Positions 7,374 to 18,998 of a stretch of DNA of 64,000 nt are shown piece by piece. The translations under genes were made by a program, and so were the position numbers. The notes below the pieces were generated by a model. It saw only the letters and a program-made list of their open reading frames with translations, did not search any database and had not been told where the DNA came from. Numbering within the stretch: position 1 is the stretch's first letter; every line of letters starts with the position of its first letter. Origin of the DNA: an uncultured Ramlibacter sp. (lineage in GTDB: Bacteria; Pseudomonadota; Gammaproteobacteria; Burkholderiales; Burkholderiaceae_C); contig NZ_CAKZHQ010000004.1 of NCBI RefSeq assembly GCF_936925435.1, positions 248,001 to 312,000 of the forward strand. The letters run 5' to 3'.

Positions 7374-8496
7374 CGCCACCTCCTTCGTGCGCCCAGCCGG
7401 CCTCGCACCAGGACGCCAGCAGGTCCTGCGCCTGCGGGCTGGCCCGCGCCAGTTCGCTCGCGTCCAGCTGGCGCCTGTCGGCCAGAGCCCGCAGCAAGGT
7501 CGCGTCGCGGCCGGCAGCGCGCCAGCTCTCACCATTGATGAAGACGTGGCGCTGGTCGTACAGCATGCGCGTGCGCCGGTCCAGCGCCAGGCTGCGCAGC
7601 CGCGCCGGCGCGCGCCCGGCATCGAACCAGACGTTGGCCTTGGGCTCGGTCAGGTATTCGCCCAGACCGCGGGCCAGCGCGTCAGCGTCGCGCAGCGCCG
7701 CCTGCAGCGCTTCGCGGGCAAAGTCCTGCAGGGCAGCGGGAATCGCGCCCGGGGTGGCGGTGGCGCTCTGGCCCTTGTCGCGGTAGAGATCGCCACCGGC
7801 GAGCTCGTCGGCGTCCTCGGCCAGCCGTTGCAGCAGCTCGCGCGCCAGCTCGCCGCGGCCGGGGGCGCGAAAGCCGATGGAATAGGTCTGGCACTCACCT
7901 TCGGCGATGCCGTCGTGGGCATAGCGCGGCGGCAGGTAGAGCATGTCGCCGGGCTCGAGCAGGTACTCCTGCTCCGGCTCGAAATTGGCCAGGATCTTCA
8001 GCGGCACGCCTTCTTGCAGCGTGAAGTCCCGCTGGCGGCCGATGCGCCAGCGCCGACGCCCCTGGGCCTGTAGCAGGAACACGTCATAACTGTCGAAATG
8101 CGGCCCCACGCCGCCGCCATCGCTGGCGTAGCTGATCATCAGGTCGTCCAGCCGCGCCTCCGGCACGAAGCGGAACTGCTGCAGCAGCCCATGAACGCCT
8201 GCGTGGTGCAGGTCCATGCCCTGCACCAGCAGGGTCCAGCCCGGCCGCCCCAACGGCGGCAGCGAGCGCCGCGCAAACGGTCCGCTGCGCATCTGCCAGC
8301 CCTTGGCCGACTGCGAGACCAGGCGCGACTCCACCGCCTCCTGGCCGGCCAGGGCGAACAGATCGCCGCGCTCGAGCAGGGGCGCCATGCCCGGCACCGC
8401 ACCGCGCACCAGCAGAGGCTTCTTTTGCCAGTGGCGTTGCATGAACTGGTCGGCCGTGAGGCCGCCCAACAGGGGAAGAGCTTGTGAGGTGTCCAT
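7363..8496 (-). CDS. roxA: JmjC-type cupin oxygenase, RoxA/YcfD-like ribosomal protein uL16 arginine hydroxylase
   Basis: A 377-residue Fe(II)/2-oxoglutarate oxygenase, close in length to E. coli YcfD (373). The iron ligands are visible as H133-x-D135 in GPHFDSYDVF and H194 in LPPRYAHDG. YcfD hydroxylates an arginine of ribosomal protein uL16. The conserved N-terminus (FMQRHWQKKPLLVRGA) supports the ATG at 8496. It is divergent from the SlyD-like gene with only 33 bases between the starts, so the promoters must overlap. Confidence 0.85.
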   Translation of the reverse strand: MDTSQALPLLGGLTADQFMQRHWQKKPLLVRGAVPGMAPLLERGDLFALAGQEAVESRLVSQSAKGWQMRSGPFARRSLPPLGRPGWTLLVQGMDLHHAGVHGLLQQFRFVPEARLDDLMISYASDGGGVGPHFDSYDVFLLQAQGRRRWRIGRQRDFTLQEGVPLKILANFEPEQEYLLEPGDMLYLPPRYAHDGIAEGECQTYSIGFRAPGRGELARELLQRLAEDADELAGGDLYRDKGQSATATPGAIPAALQDFAREALQAALRDADALARGLGEYLTEPKANVWFDAGRAPARLRSLALDRRTRMLYDQRHVFINGESWRAAGRDATLLRALADRRQLDASELARASPQAQDLLASWCEAGWAHEGGGDGR

Positions 8497-8529
8497 GCAG
8501 CGCCGATGTCAAACTGCGACAATTCTCCT

Positions 8530-9048
8530 ATGGAAATCACTGAACAATGCGTGGCGGCCCTGACCTGGACGCTCAAGGACACGCTGGGCGAGACGCTGGA
8601 CGTGCTGGATGAACCGGTGGAGTTCCTGATCGGGGGCGGCGACCTGTTTGCCCGCATCGAGGAAGCGCTGCAAGGCCACGGCCCCGGCGCGAAGATCGAC
8701 GTCCACCTGGAACCGGAAGAAGCCTTCGGCGACTACAACGAGCAACTGGTCTTCCTGGAGCCGCGCGGCATGTTCCCGGCCGAGCTGGAAGAAGGCATGA
8801 CGTTTGAAGGCCTGCCGCCGGGCACCAACCCCGATGCACCCAAGGATGTTCTCTACACGGTGACTGAGATCTACCCCGAGCACGTGGTGCTCGACGGCAA
8901 CCATCCGCTGGCGGGTATTGCCATCCGGCTGGCGCTCAAGGTCGAAGCGGTGCGCGAAGCCACCGAAGACGAAATCGGCCGTGGCACGGCCGGCACGGGC
9001 TTTTTCAAGGTGCAGGCCCAAGCGCCCGGCGGCAGCACGCTGCACTGA
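8530..9048 (+). CDS. FKBP-type peptidyl-prolyl isomerase, SlyD-like
   Basis: A 172-residue SlyD/FkpB-type prolyl isomerase: an FKBP domain interrupted by the IF (insert-in-flap) chaperone domain. Typical segments are PEEAFGDYNEQLVFLEPRGMF and VVLDGNHPLAGIAIRL. Unlike E. coli SlyD it has no His/Cys-rich nickel-binding tail; the C-terminus is TGFFKVQAQAPGGSTLH. It therefore probably works as a folding helper rather than in nickel delivery. ATG 8530 is the start that preserves the family N-terminus. Confidence 0.85.
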   Translation: MEITEQCVAALTWTLKDTLGETLDVLDEPVEFLIGGGDLFARIEEALQGHGPGAKIDVHLEPEEAFGDYNEQLVFLEPRGMFPAELEEGMTFEGLPPGTNPDAPKDVLYTVTEIYPEHVVLDGNHPLAGIAIRLALKVEAVREATEDEIGRGTAGTGFFKVQAQAPGGSTLH

Positions 9049-9061
9049 TTTGCCCGCCGCA

Positions 9062-9093
9062 GGCGCCTGAAGCTCACGGCGCCCGTGGTGCCG
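9062..9093. terminator. GC-rich inverted repeats between convergent genes
   Basis: Two GGCGCC palindromes (9062-9067, 9078-9083) and the imperfect stem CGGCGCC/GGTGCCG (9077-9093) lie between the SlyD-like gene and the glycine-zipper lipoprotein. There is no clear T-run, so this is a weak call. Confidence 0.25.
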
Positions 9094-9104
9094 TGTTGTG
9101 TCCG

Positions 9105-9608
9105 TTAACCCCGGTAGATCACGCCGTTTTCGACGCGCACGCGGTCACCCACGCGCAGTTCGCCGGTGGAGCTGACCTCGTAGGTGCGCCAGGCGCCGTT
9201 GTCGGCCTGCAGCGTCACGCGGTAGGCCGGGCCGGTGTAGGTCGTGCCGTCGCGGTTCTTGCCGATGCGGTTGCCGATCACGGCGCCGCCCACGGCGCCC
9301 AGCACCGTGGCCGCGGTCTTACCCGAACCACCACCCACCTGGTTGCCCAGCAGGCCGCCGGCGACGCCGCCGAGCACCGTGCCGATGGCGCTGTTGGTGG
9401 TGCTGCCGGTGGTCGTGCCGGTGCCGGGGAGGTATTCGATGTTGGTGATGCGGCCGTATTCGGTGCCAACGGCCGGGGCCGTGGCCACCGGCGTGCTGCT
9501 GGGATAGCTGCTGACCGGCTGGGACGGGTTGGTGGTGCCGCAGGCGGCGAGCGCGGCGGCCAGCACGGCGCCCGATGCAATGGTGAGGAAGCGGGAAGAG
9601 GCAAGCAT
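9105..9608 (-). CDS. Glycine-zipper outer membrane lipoprotein (SlyB/PcpY-like)
   Basis: A 167-residue lipoprotein. The signal peptide ends AAALAAC, giving lipidated Cys at about residue 23. The middle has glycine-zipper repeats (GTVLGGVAGGLLGNQVGGGSGKTAATVLGA), a transmembrane or oligomerising motif of the 17-kDa/SlyB family. The C-terminal part (VTLQADNGAWRTYEV...RVGDRVRVENGVIYR) is the usual small beta domain. ATG 9608 is supported by an AGGAG site. Members of this family stabilise the outer membrane under stress. Confidence 0.85.
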   Translation of the reverse strand: MLASSRFLTIASGAVLAAALAACGTTNPSQPVSSYPSSTPVATAPAVGTEYGRITNIEYLPGTGTTTGSTTNSAIGTVLGGVAGGLLGNQVGGGSGKTAATVLGAVGGAVIGNRIGKNRDGTTYTGPAYRVTLQADNGAWRTYEVSSTGELRVGDRVRVENGVIYRG

Positions 9609-9754
9609 GGAATTCTCCTGGTGTTGTTGACACGGGGAAAGGCCTGGCAGGCCTCCCGTGCCGCCATTGAGGCGCATGCTGCCGCGCTGCCGGCACGGCC
9701 GATGCCGCGCCTTGCTGTAGGAACTGACTTGAAAAGGTGTAGGACGCCGGGCGC

Positions 9755-10201
9755 TCAGCTTTTGCCAGTGGAGCCGTAACCGCCCTCGCCGCGCTGGGTC
9801 AGCGGGAACTCGCTGACCACGTTGAATTGCGCCTGCACCACCGGCACGATCACCAGCTGGGCTAGCCGCTCCATCGGCTGGAGGGTGAATTCGACGTCGC
9901 TGCGGTTCCAGCAGCTGACCATCAACTGGCCCTGGTAGTCGCTGTCGATCAGGCCCACCAGGTTGCCCAGCACGATGCCGTGCTTGTGGCCCAGCCCCGA
10001 GCGCGGCAGGATCAGCGCCGCGTAGCCCGGGTCCTTGAGGTAGATGGCGATGCCGGTGGGCACCAGGCGCCAGGCATTGGCGGCCAATGTGATGGGCTCG
10101 TCCGTGCAGGCGCGCAGGTCCAGGCCGGCACTGCCTGGCGTGGCATAGGAAGGCAGCTGGTCCGCCATGCGCGGGTCCAGGATCTTGACGTCGATGTTCA
10201 T
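9755..10201 (-). CDS. dut: Deoxyuridine 5'-triphosphate nucleotidohydrolase (dUTPase)
   Basis: A 148-residue trimeric dUTPase, which hydrolyses dUTP to dUMP and keeps uracil out of DNA. Motifs visible in order: AGLDLRA (motif 1), [11 protein letters not shown] (motif 2), [11 protein letters not shown] with catalytic Asp (motif 3), [14 protein letters not shown] (motif 4) and the C-terminal [10 protein letters not shown] arm (motif 5). It follows coaBC by 17 bases on the same strand, a classical coaBC-dut pair that also occurs in E. coli. Confidence 0.96.
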   Translation of the reverse strand: MNIDVKILDPRMADQLPSYATPGSAGLDLRACTDEPITLAANAWRLVPTGIAIYLKDPGYAALILPRSGLGHKHGIVLGNLVGLIDSDYQGQLMVSCWNRSDVEFTLQPMERLAQLVIVPVVQAQFNVVSEFPLTQRGEGGYGSTGKS

Positions 10202-10218
10202 GGTCTTTTACAAGTAAA

Positions 10219-13204
<2,986 letters not shown>

Positions 13205-13220
13205 GCGGGGCACTGAAACC

Positions 13221-14075
13221 ATGAAGCTGTGCAACTTTGACATCGGGCTGGACCAGCCCTTCTTCCTGATCGCCGGCCCCTGCGTGGTCGAGTCCGAGCA
13301 GCTGCAGATGGACACGGCCGGCGCGCTCAAGGAAATCACTTCCGCGCTGGGCATTCCCTTCATCTTCAAGAGCAGCTTCGACAAGGCCAACCGCAGCTCG
13401 GGCACCAGCTTTCGCGGCCCCGGCCGCGAAAAGGGCCTGGACATCCTGGCCAAGGTCAAGCGCGAACTGGGCCTTCCCATCCTGACCGACGTGCACAGTG
13501 AGGAAGACATCACCGAAGCCGCCAAGGTGGTGGACGTGCTGCAGACGCCGGCGTTCCTGTGCCGCCAGACCGATTTCATCCGGGCCGCGGCGCAGTCGGG
13601 CAAGCCGGTGAACATCAAGAAGGGCCAGTTCCTGTCGCCGCACGAGATGAAGAACGTGATCGACAAGGCGCGCGATGCCGCCCGCGAAAAGGGCCTGGAC
13701 GCCGACAGCTTCATGGCCTGCGAGCGCGGCGCCAGCTTCGGCTACAACAACCTGGTGTCGGACATGCGCTCGCTGGCCATCATGCGCGAGAGCGCGCCGG
13801 TGGTGTTCGACGCCACCCACAGCGTGCAGCTGCCCGGCGGCCAGGGCACGAGCTCCGGCGGCCAGCGCGAGATGGTGCCGGTGCTGGCCCGCGCGGCCAT
13901 CGCCGTGGGCGTGGCCGGCGTCTTCATGGAGACCCATCCCGACCCCGCCAAGGCCCTGTCGGACGGCCCCAACGCCGTGCCCCTCAAGCACATGAAGGCC
14001 CTGCTGGAGACCCTGCTGGCGCTGGACACGGTGACCAAGAAGAACGGTTTCCTCGAGAACAACTTCAACGCCTGA
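13221..14075 (+). CDS. kdsA: 3-deoxy-8-phosphooctulonate synthase (KDO-8-P synthase)
   Basis: A 284-residue enzyme that condenses phosphoenolpyruvate and arabinose 5-phosphate to KDO 8-phosphate for lipid A core synthesis. Conserved segments: [40 protein letters not shown] and [12 protein letters not shown]. The Asn in VNIKKGQF and the absence of the metal-site Cys suggest the metal-independent class. ATG 13221 lies 16 bases after the pyrG stop. Confidence 0.97.
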   Translation: MKLCNFDIGLDQPFFLIAGPCVVESEQLQMDTAGALKEITSALGIPFIFKSSFDKANRSSGTSFRGPGREKGLDILAKVKRELGLPILTDVHSEEDITEAAKVVDVLQTPAFLCRQTDFIRAAAQSGKPVNIKKGQFLSPHEMKNVIDKARDAAREKGLDADSFMACERGASFGYNNLVSDMRSLAIMRESAPVVFDATHSVQLPGGQGTSSGGQREMVPVLARAAIAVGVAGVFMETHPDPAKALSDGPNAVPLKHMKALLETLLALDTVTKKNGFLENNFNA

Positions 14076-14080
14076 GAGCC

Positions 14081-14371
14081 ATGCCCAGCGCCTACATCCT
14101 TGCCAACGTCACCGTCACCAACCCCGAACAATACGAGGAGTACAAAAAGCTCTCCAGCATCGCGATGAAGGCCCATGGCGCCGAAGTCTGCGTGCGCGGC
14201 GGCCAGGTCGAGGTGCTCGAAGGCGACTGGTCGCCCAGCCGCCTGGTGATTCTGAAATTCCCTTCGGTCGCAGCCGCCAAAGCCTTCAACGATTCAGTCG
14301 AGTACGACGCCGCGCGCAAGGCCCGCCAGGGTGCCGCCGTGATGCGCATGATCGTCGTCGAAGGTGTGTGA
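14081..14371 (+). CDS. DUF1330 family protein
   Basis: A 96-residue ferredoxin-like dimeric alpha-beta barrel protein of the DUF1330 family (AYILANVTVTNPEQYEEYKK ... FPSVAAAKAFNDSVEY). No enzymatic role is established for the family. It starts 5 bases after the kdsA stop and precedes eno, a conserved insertion between these two genes in Comamonadaceae, so it is probably expressed with them. Confidence 0.85.
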   Translation: MPSAYILANVTVTNPEQYEEYKKLSSIAMKAHGAEVCVRGGQVEVLEGDWSPSRLVILKFPSVAAAKAFNDSVEYDAARKARQGAAVMRMIVVEGV

Positions 14372-15691
<1,320 letters not shown>

Positions 15692-15699
15692 TCCCTCAC

Positions 15700-15975
15700 T
15701 TGGGCAACCGCTTCGTCCCCGCCCTGCTGGTCGCGCTGCTGCTGGTGCTGCACGCGCAGCTGTGGTCCGGCCGAGGCAGCGTGTCCAACGTCGATGAGAT
15801 GCAGCGCAAGCTCGACGCCCGCAAGGCCGCCAACGCCCAGGCCCAGTTGGCCAACGAGAGGCTGGCCTCGGACGTGCGCGACCTCAAGGAAGGCCTGGAG
15901 ATGGTCGAGGAAAAGGCCAGGATGGAGCTGGGCATGGTCAAGCCCAACGAGATCTACGTCCATTACGGCAAGTAG
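15700..15975 (+). CDS. ftsB: Cell division protein FtsB
   Basis: A 91-residue bitopic membrane protein: a short N-terminus, one transmembrane span (VPALLVALLLVLHAQLW) and a periplasmic coiled coil with leucine heptads, ending EKARMELGMVKPNEIYVHY, the conserved FtsB/DivIC signature. FtsB with FtsL and FtsQ activates septal peptidoglycan synthesis. The start is TTG at 15700, 8 bases after the eno stop; no ATG or GTG is available upstream. The eno-ftsB linkage is conserved. Confidence 0.93.
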   Translation: MGNRFVPALLVALLLVLHAQLWSGRGSVSNVDEMQRKLDARKAANAQAQLANERLASDVRDLKEGLEMVEEKARMELGMVKPNEIYVHYGK

Positions 15976-15993
15976 GCCCACGCGCAGTCCGCC

Positions 15994-16464
15994 ATGAAGA
16001 TCGCCCTGCTGGGAGCTCAGAGCACGGGCAAGACCAGCCTGGCAACCGCCCTGGCCACACCGCTGCGCAGCCGCGGCCAGTCCGTCACTGTGGTGACCGC
16101 CACCATGCTGTGCCCGGAAGGCGAACTCTCTGCTTTTGCGCTGGAACAGCTGCACGGCTACGACGCCATCTTGCTGTGCGGCCTGGACCTGCCCTGGGTG
16201 GCCGACGGCCCGCAGGCGCGCGAGGCGGTGGACGCGCTCATCCGCACTGCCCTGCAGAGACAGGACCTGGCCTACCGGGTGGTTTATGGCATCGGCCCGC
16301 AGCGCCTGGCCAACGCCTTGCGCGCTATCGATTCCATAGCATCAGAGGGCCAATCGGCGGGGGGAAGCAGTCGCTTTCCCGATGATAGTGCGACCTGGCG
16401 CCATTTTTGCGCCAACTGCGGCGATCCGCAGTGCGAACGCCGCATCTTCAGCGGCCGGCTCTGA
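15994..16464 (+). CDS. Small P-loop ATP/GTPase-like protein with C-terminal Cys cluster
   Basis: A 156-residue protein with Walker A GAQSTGKTS (about residues 7-15) and a Walker-B-like hydrophobic strand ending in Asp (AILLCGLDLPW). The start resembles the NadR-type AAA_28 nucleoside kinase domain, but at about 110 residues before the tail it is shorter. The tail has CANCGDPQCERR, a C-x2-C-x4-C cluster that could bind metal. Its middle (RAIDSIAS) is encoded by the 17-base interspersed repeat, which may have joined the P-loop part to the Cys tail. Function is unknown. Confidence 0.7.
   Translation: MKIALLGAQSTGKTSLATALATPLRSRGQSVTVVTATMLCPEGELSAFALEQLHGYDAILLCGLDLPWVADGPQAREAVDALIRTALQRQDLAYRVVYGIGPQRLANALRAIDSIASEGQSAGGSSRFPDDSATWRHFCANCGDPQCERRIFSGRL
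16324..16340 (+). repeat. 17-base repeat copy 3 (GCTATCGATTCCATAGC)
   Basis: The copy with the best inverted ends (GCTAT/ATAGC). It is inside the P-loop gene, translated AIDSIA, and matches copy 1 at 16 of 17 bases in the same reading frame. Confidence 0.6.
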
Positions 16465-16476
16465 GGCATCTCAGGG

Positions 16477-16504
16477 CGATGGCTGGCGGTTGCCTCAGCC
16501 ATCG
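16477..16504 (+). other. Perfect 9-bp stem-loop after the P-loop gene
   Basis: CGATGGCTG (16477-16485) and CAGCCATCG (16496-16504) pair perfectly around a 10-base loop. No T-run follows directly. The GGCTGG in the left arm could pair instead with CCAGCC at 16522-16527, so this hairpin and the next one compete. Confidence 0.45.
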
Positions 16505-16514
16505 GCCTACACAC

Positions 16515-16537
16515 GGCTGGGCCAGCCCTGACTATTT
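16515..16537 (+). terminator. Possible terminator hairpin followed by a T-run
   Basis: GGCTG-GGC-CAGCC is a short hairpin, and TATTTTT starts 6 bases after it. It would end the pyrG-to-P-loop transcript before the coiled-coil gene, but the T-run is somewhat distant. Confidence 0.4.
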
Positions 16538-16567
16538 TTGGCCCATGTTCACCATGGAGTCAGAGCA

Positions 16568-16876
16568 ATGGATCCCAAGAGCCTTCCCGCTGCCCAGCCC
16601 AAGCCGATCGAACAGGCCAGGGACAAGGCCGATACCGTCAGCCAGGACCTGCAGCTGGCCGGCGCCGAACTGCACCTGAGCAATGCCGCACTGGAGCGCC
16701 ACCTGCCGCCGCAGACCAAGGACGGCGATGTCGGCCGCGCGCTGGAGCAGCATGTGCGCACCGAAGCCAAGGTGCAGGAAGCGGCCGAGGAGCTGGCCGT
16801 GGTGACGGAGCTGCTGGAAGAAGAGATCGAGGAGCGCGTCCGCCTGGAAGCGCAACTGGCCCAGGCGCGCGGCTGA
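16568..16876 (+). CDS. Small acidic coiled-coil protein of unknown function
   Basis: A 102-residue soluble protein, almost entirely helical: heptads of Leu, Ala and Glu run from about residue 20 to the end (VVTELLEEEIEERVRLEAQLAQ). The N-terminus is Pro/Lys-rich (MDPKSLPAAQPKPIEQ). No domain is recognised. ATG 16568 is preceded by GGAGTCAGAG. It lies 95 bases before a single-domain receiver gene on the same strand and might be its partner, but that is a guess from position only. Confidence 0.6.
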   Translation: MDPKSLPAAQPKPIEQARDKADTVSQDLQLAGAELHLSNAALERHLPPQTKDGDVGRALEQHVRTEAKVQEAAEELAVVTELLEEEIEERVRLEAQLAQARG

Positions 16877-16971
16877 GCCAGCAAAAGCGCCCGCGCGGCC
16901 CCCGCGGCGCGGCGCCTGGGGCAATAATGCAGTGGGCGCGTGGTACCGCGCCGCAGCGCAATGGAGACCAA

Positions 16972-17343
16972 GTGAGCATCGCCGTCCTGTTGGTGGAAGA
17001 CCTCAAGCACCTGCGCACCGTGATCGCCGATCTGCTGGCCAGCATCGGGGACTTCGAGGTGGTGGGCGAGGTGTCCACCGAAGCCGAAGCCAAGCTCTGG
17101 CTGGAGGAAAACCCCGGGCGCTGGGATCTGGCGGTGGTCGACCTGATCCTCGAGCAGGGCACGGGCATGGGCGTGATCGCCAAGTGCCGCGAAGCGGCCG
17201 GCAGCAAGATCGTGGTGTTCAGCGACTACGCAACGCCCGGCATCCACAAGCACTGCCTGTCGCTGGGCGCCGATGCAGTGTTCCAGAAGTCCGAAGGCAC
17301 GACCGGGTTCATCGACTGGTGCTCGGCGCTCAAGCAGGCCTGA
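16972..17343 (+). CDS. Single-domain response regulator receiver
   Basis: A 123-residue CheY-like protein with no output domain. The active site is complete: the acidic pair in LLVED, phospho-acceptor Asp in AVVDLIL (about residue 55), Ser in IVVFSDY and Lys in AVFQKSEG. It should therefore be phosphorylated and act by protein contact. GTG 16972 with a GGAGACC site is preferred; the longer frame from 16927 starts in a region without coding character. No histidine kinase is adjacent. Confidence 0.85.
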   Translation: MSIAVLLVEDLKHLRTVIADLLASIGDFEVVGEVSTEAEAKLWLEENPGRWDLAVVDLILEQGTGMGVIAKCREAAGSKIVVFSDYATPGIHKHCLSLGADAVFQKSEGTTGFIDWCSALKQA

Positions 17344-17347
17344 AAGC

Positions 17348-18325
17348 TCACTGCACGGCGGATGTCACTGGCGGCTGGTCACCCGGCGCGGCGAAGATGC
17401 GCGCCGCGTCCACCGCGTCGTAGCGGTACTGCTCGCCGCAGAAGTCGCAACTCACCTCGATCTCATCGCGCTCGGCCAGAATGGATTCGGCCTCGTCGCG
17501 GCCCAGGCTGCGGATCATGTTGCTGACGCGCTCGCGGCTGCAGGTGCAGGCAAAGCGCGGCGCCTGCGGCTCGAAGCGCAGCACTTTCTCTTCCCAGAAC
17601 AGGCGGCGCAAGATGGTGTCCACGTCCAGCTCCAGCAGCTCTTCGCGCTTGAGGCTGGAGGCCAGGATGGAGATGCGGTTGTAGTCCTCGTTGCGGCCGA
17701 TCTCGTCCTCATTGGCCTGGCTGGTCAGGCTGCCGGCCAGGTTGCCTTCGCCTTGCAGCGGCAGGCGCTGGATCAGCAGGCCGGCGGCGACCTTGTCGTC
17801 GGCCGCCAGCACCAGGGTGGTGTCCAACTGCTCGGACTGCAGCATGTAGTGCTGCAGCACGTCGCTGAGCTTGTCCAGCTTTTCTCCCTGGTCGCCATAC
17901 AGGGGCACGACGCCCTGGTAGGGCTGTTGGCCGGGGAATTTGTCCTTGGGGTCCAGCGTGATGGCGCAGCGGCCCTTGTTGCCCAGGTTCACCAGCTCGG
18001 GCAGGCGCGCATCCACGGCCACATCGCCCACCACCTTGGCGGTGACGCGCAGGCTCAGGTCGGGCTGGACTTCGGCCACCGCCACCTTGACCGGGCCGTC
18101 GCCGAAGATCTGCAGCACCAGGGCGCCGTTGAATTTGATGTTCGACTGCATCAGCGCGCCGGCCGCAGCCATCTCGCCCAGCAGTTCGGCCACCGGCGGC
18201 GGCCATGCCCCCGTGCCCAGGTTGGCGCGGCGGCGTGCCAGGATCTCGGTCCAGGCGTCGGTCAGTCGGACGATGGCACCGCGCACCGGCAGGCCGTCGA
18301 ACAGGAATTTGTGCAGTTCAGACAT
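17348..18325 (-). CDS. hslO: Redox-regulated chaperonin Hsp33
   Basis: A 325-residue holdase activated by oxidation and unfolding. The C-terminal zinc switch is present as C-x-C (FACTCSRERV) and C-x2-C (VSCDFCGEQY). The N-terminal domain has the typical ALMQSNIKFNGALVLQIFGDGPVKVAVAEV. I start at ATG 18325 (MSELHKFLF), which matches the family; an ATG at 18349 would add eight residues. It lies 16 bases after the gamma-carbonic anhydrase on the same strand. Confidence 0.94.
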   Translation of the reverse strand: MSELHKFLFDGLPVRGAIVRLTDAWTEILARRRANLGTGAWPPPVAELLGEMAAAGALMQSNIKFNGALVLQIFGDGPVKVAVAEVQPDLSLRVTAKVVGDVAVDARLPELVNLGNKGRCAITLDPKDKFPGQQPYQGVVPLYGDQGEKLDKLSDVLQHYMLQSEQLDTTLVLAADDKVAAGLLIQRLPLQGEGNLAGSLTSQANEDEIGRNEDYNRISILASSLKREELLELDVDTILRRLFWEEKVLRFEPQAPRFACTCSRERVSNMIRSLGRDEAESILAERDEIEVSCDFCGEQYRYDAVDAARIFAAPGDQPPVTSAVQ

Positions 18326-18341
18326 CGAAACCAGCTTGGGG

Positions 18342-18875
18342 TCAGGCAATCTTCTTCAAGCCTTTGGCAAAGCGCCTGGCGTTCGCTACATAGTGCGGTG
18401 CCAGATGCGCCAGCTTGGCCACGCCAGCCTCGTCCAGGGTGCGGATGACCTTGGCCGGGCTGCCGACAATCAGGGAGTTGTCAGGAAACTCCTTGCCCTC
18501 GGTGACCACGCTGCCGGCGCCGACGATGCAGTTGCGGCCGATCCTGGCGTGGTTGAGCACCACGGCCTGGATGCCGATCAGGCTGCCGTCGCCTATGGTG
18601 CAGCCGTGCAGCATGACCTGGTGGCCGACGGTGACGTTGTCGCCCAGGGTCAGTGGCACGCCCGGATCGGCATGCAGCACCGACAGGTCCTGCACATTGC
18701 TGTTCTTGCCGATGGTGATGGTGTCGCAGTCCCCGCGCACCACCGCGCCGCACCAGACGCTGGCGTTTTCACCCATCACCACGTCGCCGATCACCTCGGC
18801 GCTGTCCGCCACCCAGGCGCCCTCGGCCAGTTGCGGCGCCTTGCCTTCGAGTTCATAAATTGCCATGAAAGCCAT
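18342..18875 (-). CDS. Gamma-class carbonic anhydrase family protein (left-handed beta-helix)
   Basis: A 177-residue hexapeptide-repeat protein of the YrdA/CaiE/PaaY group. Imperfect LIV-G-x4 repeats form the beta-helix. The three metal-ligand His are seen in LSVLHAD, TVGHQV and MLHGC. Many members bind zinc, but carbonic anhydrase activity is proven for few. AAGG lies 5 bases before ATG 18875; the ATG at 18866 is an alternative. It is probably co-transcribed with hslO, and divergent from the EAL/HDOD gene. Confidence 0.85.
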   Translation of the reverse strand: MAFMAIYELEGKAPQLAEGAWVADSAEVIGDVVMGENASVWCGAVVRGDCDTITIGKNSNVQDLSVLHADPGVPLTLGDNVTVGHQVMLHGCTIGDGSLIGIQAVVLNHARIGRNCIVGAGSVVTEGKEFPDNSLIVGSPAKVIRTLDEAGVAKLAHLAPHYVANARRFAKGLKKIA

Positions 18876-18962
18876 GTTACCTTGGCCGGCGAACCCCGGG
18901 GAGCGCCGGAAAAGAGGCATTCCCGGCCCGGTGTTCCGGCGTTGCGGCCGGCCAGCCCTGCC

Positions 18963-18968
18963 TAGAAT
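18963..18968 (+). promoter_or_regulatory. Possible -10 element (TAGAAT) upstream of the EAL/HDOD gene
   Basis: TAGAAT lies 30 bases before the ATG in the 123-base divergent gap with the gamma-carbonic anhydrase. No strong -35 is visible. Confidence 0.35.
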
Positions 18969-18998
18969 GGTCCGGACTGAACTCCATCGAGCCCTCCC

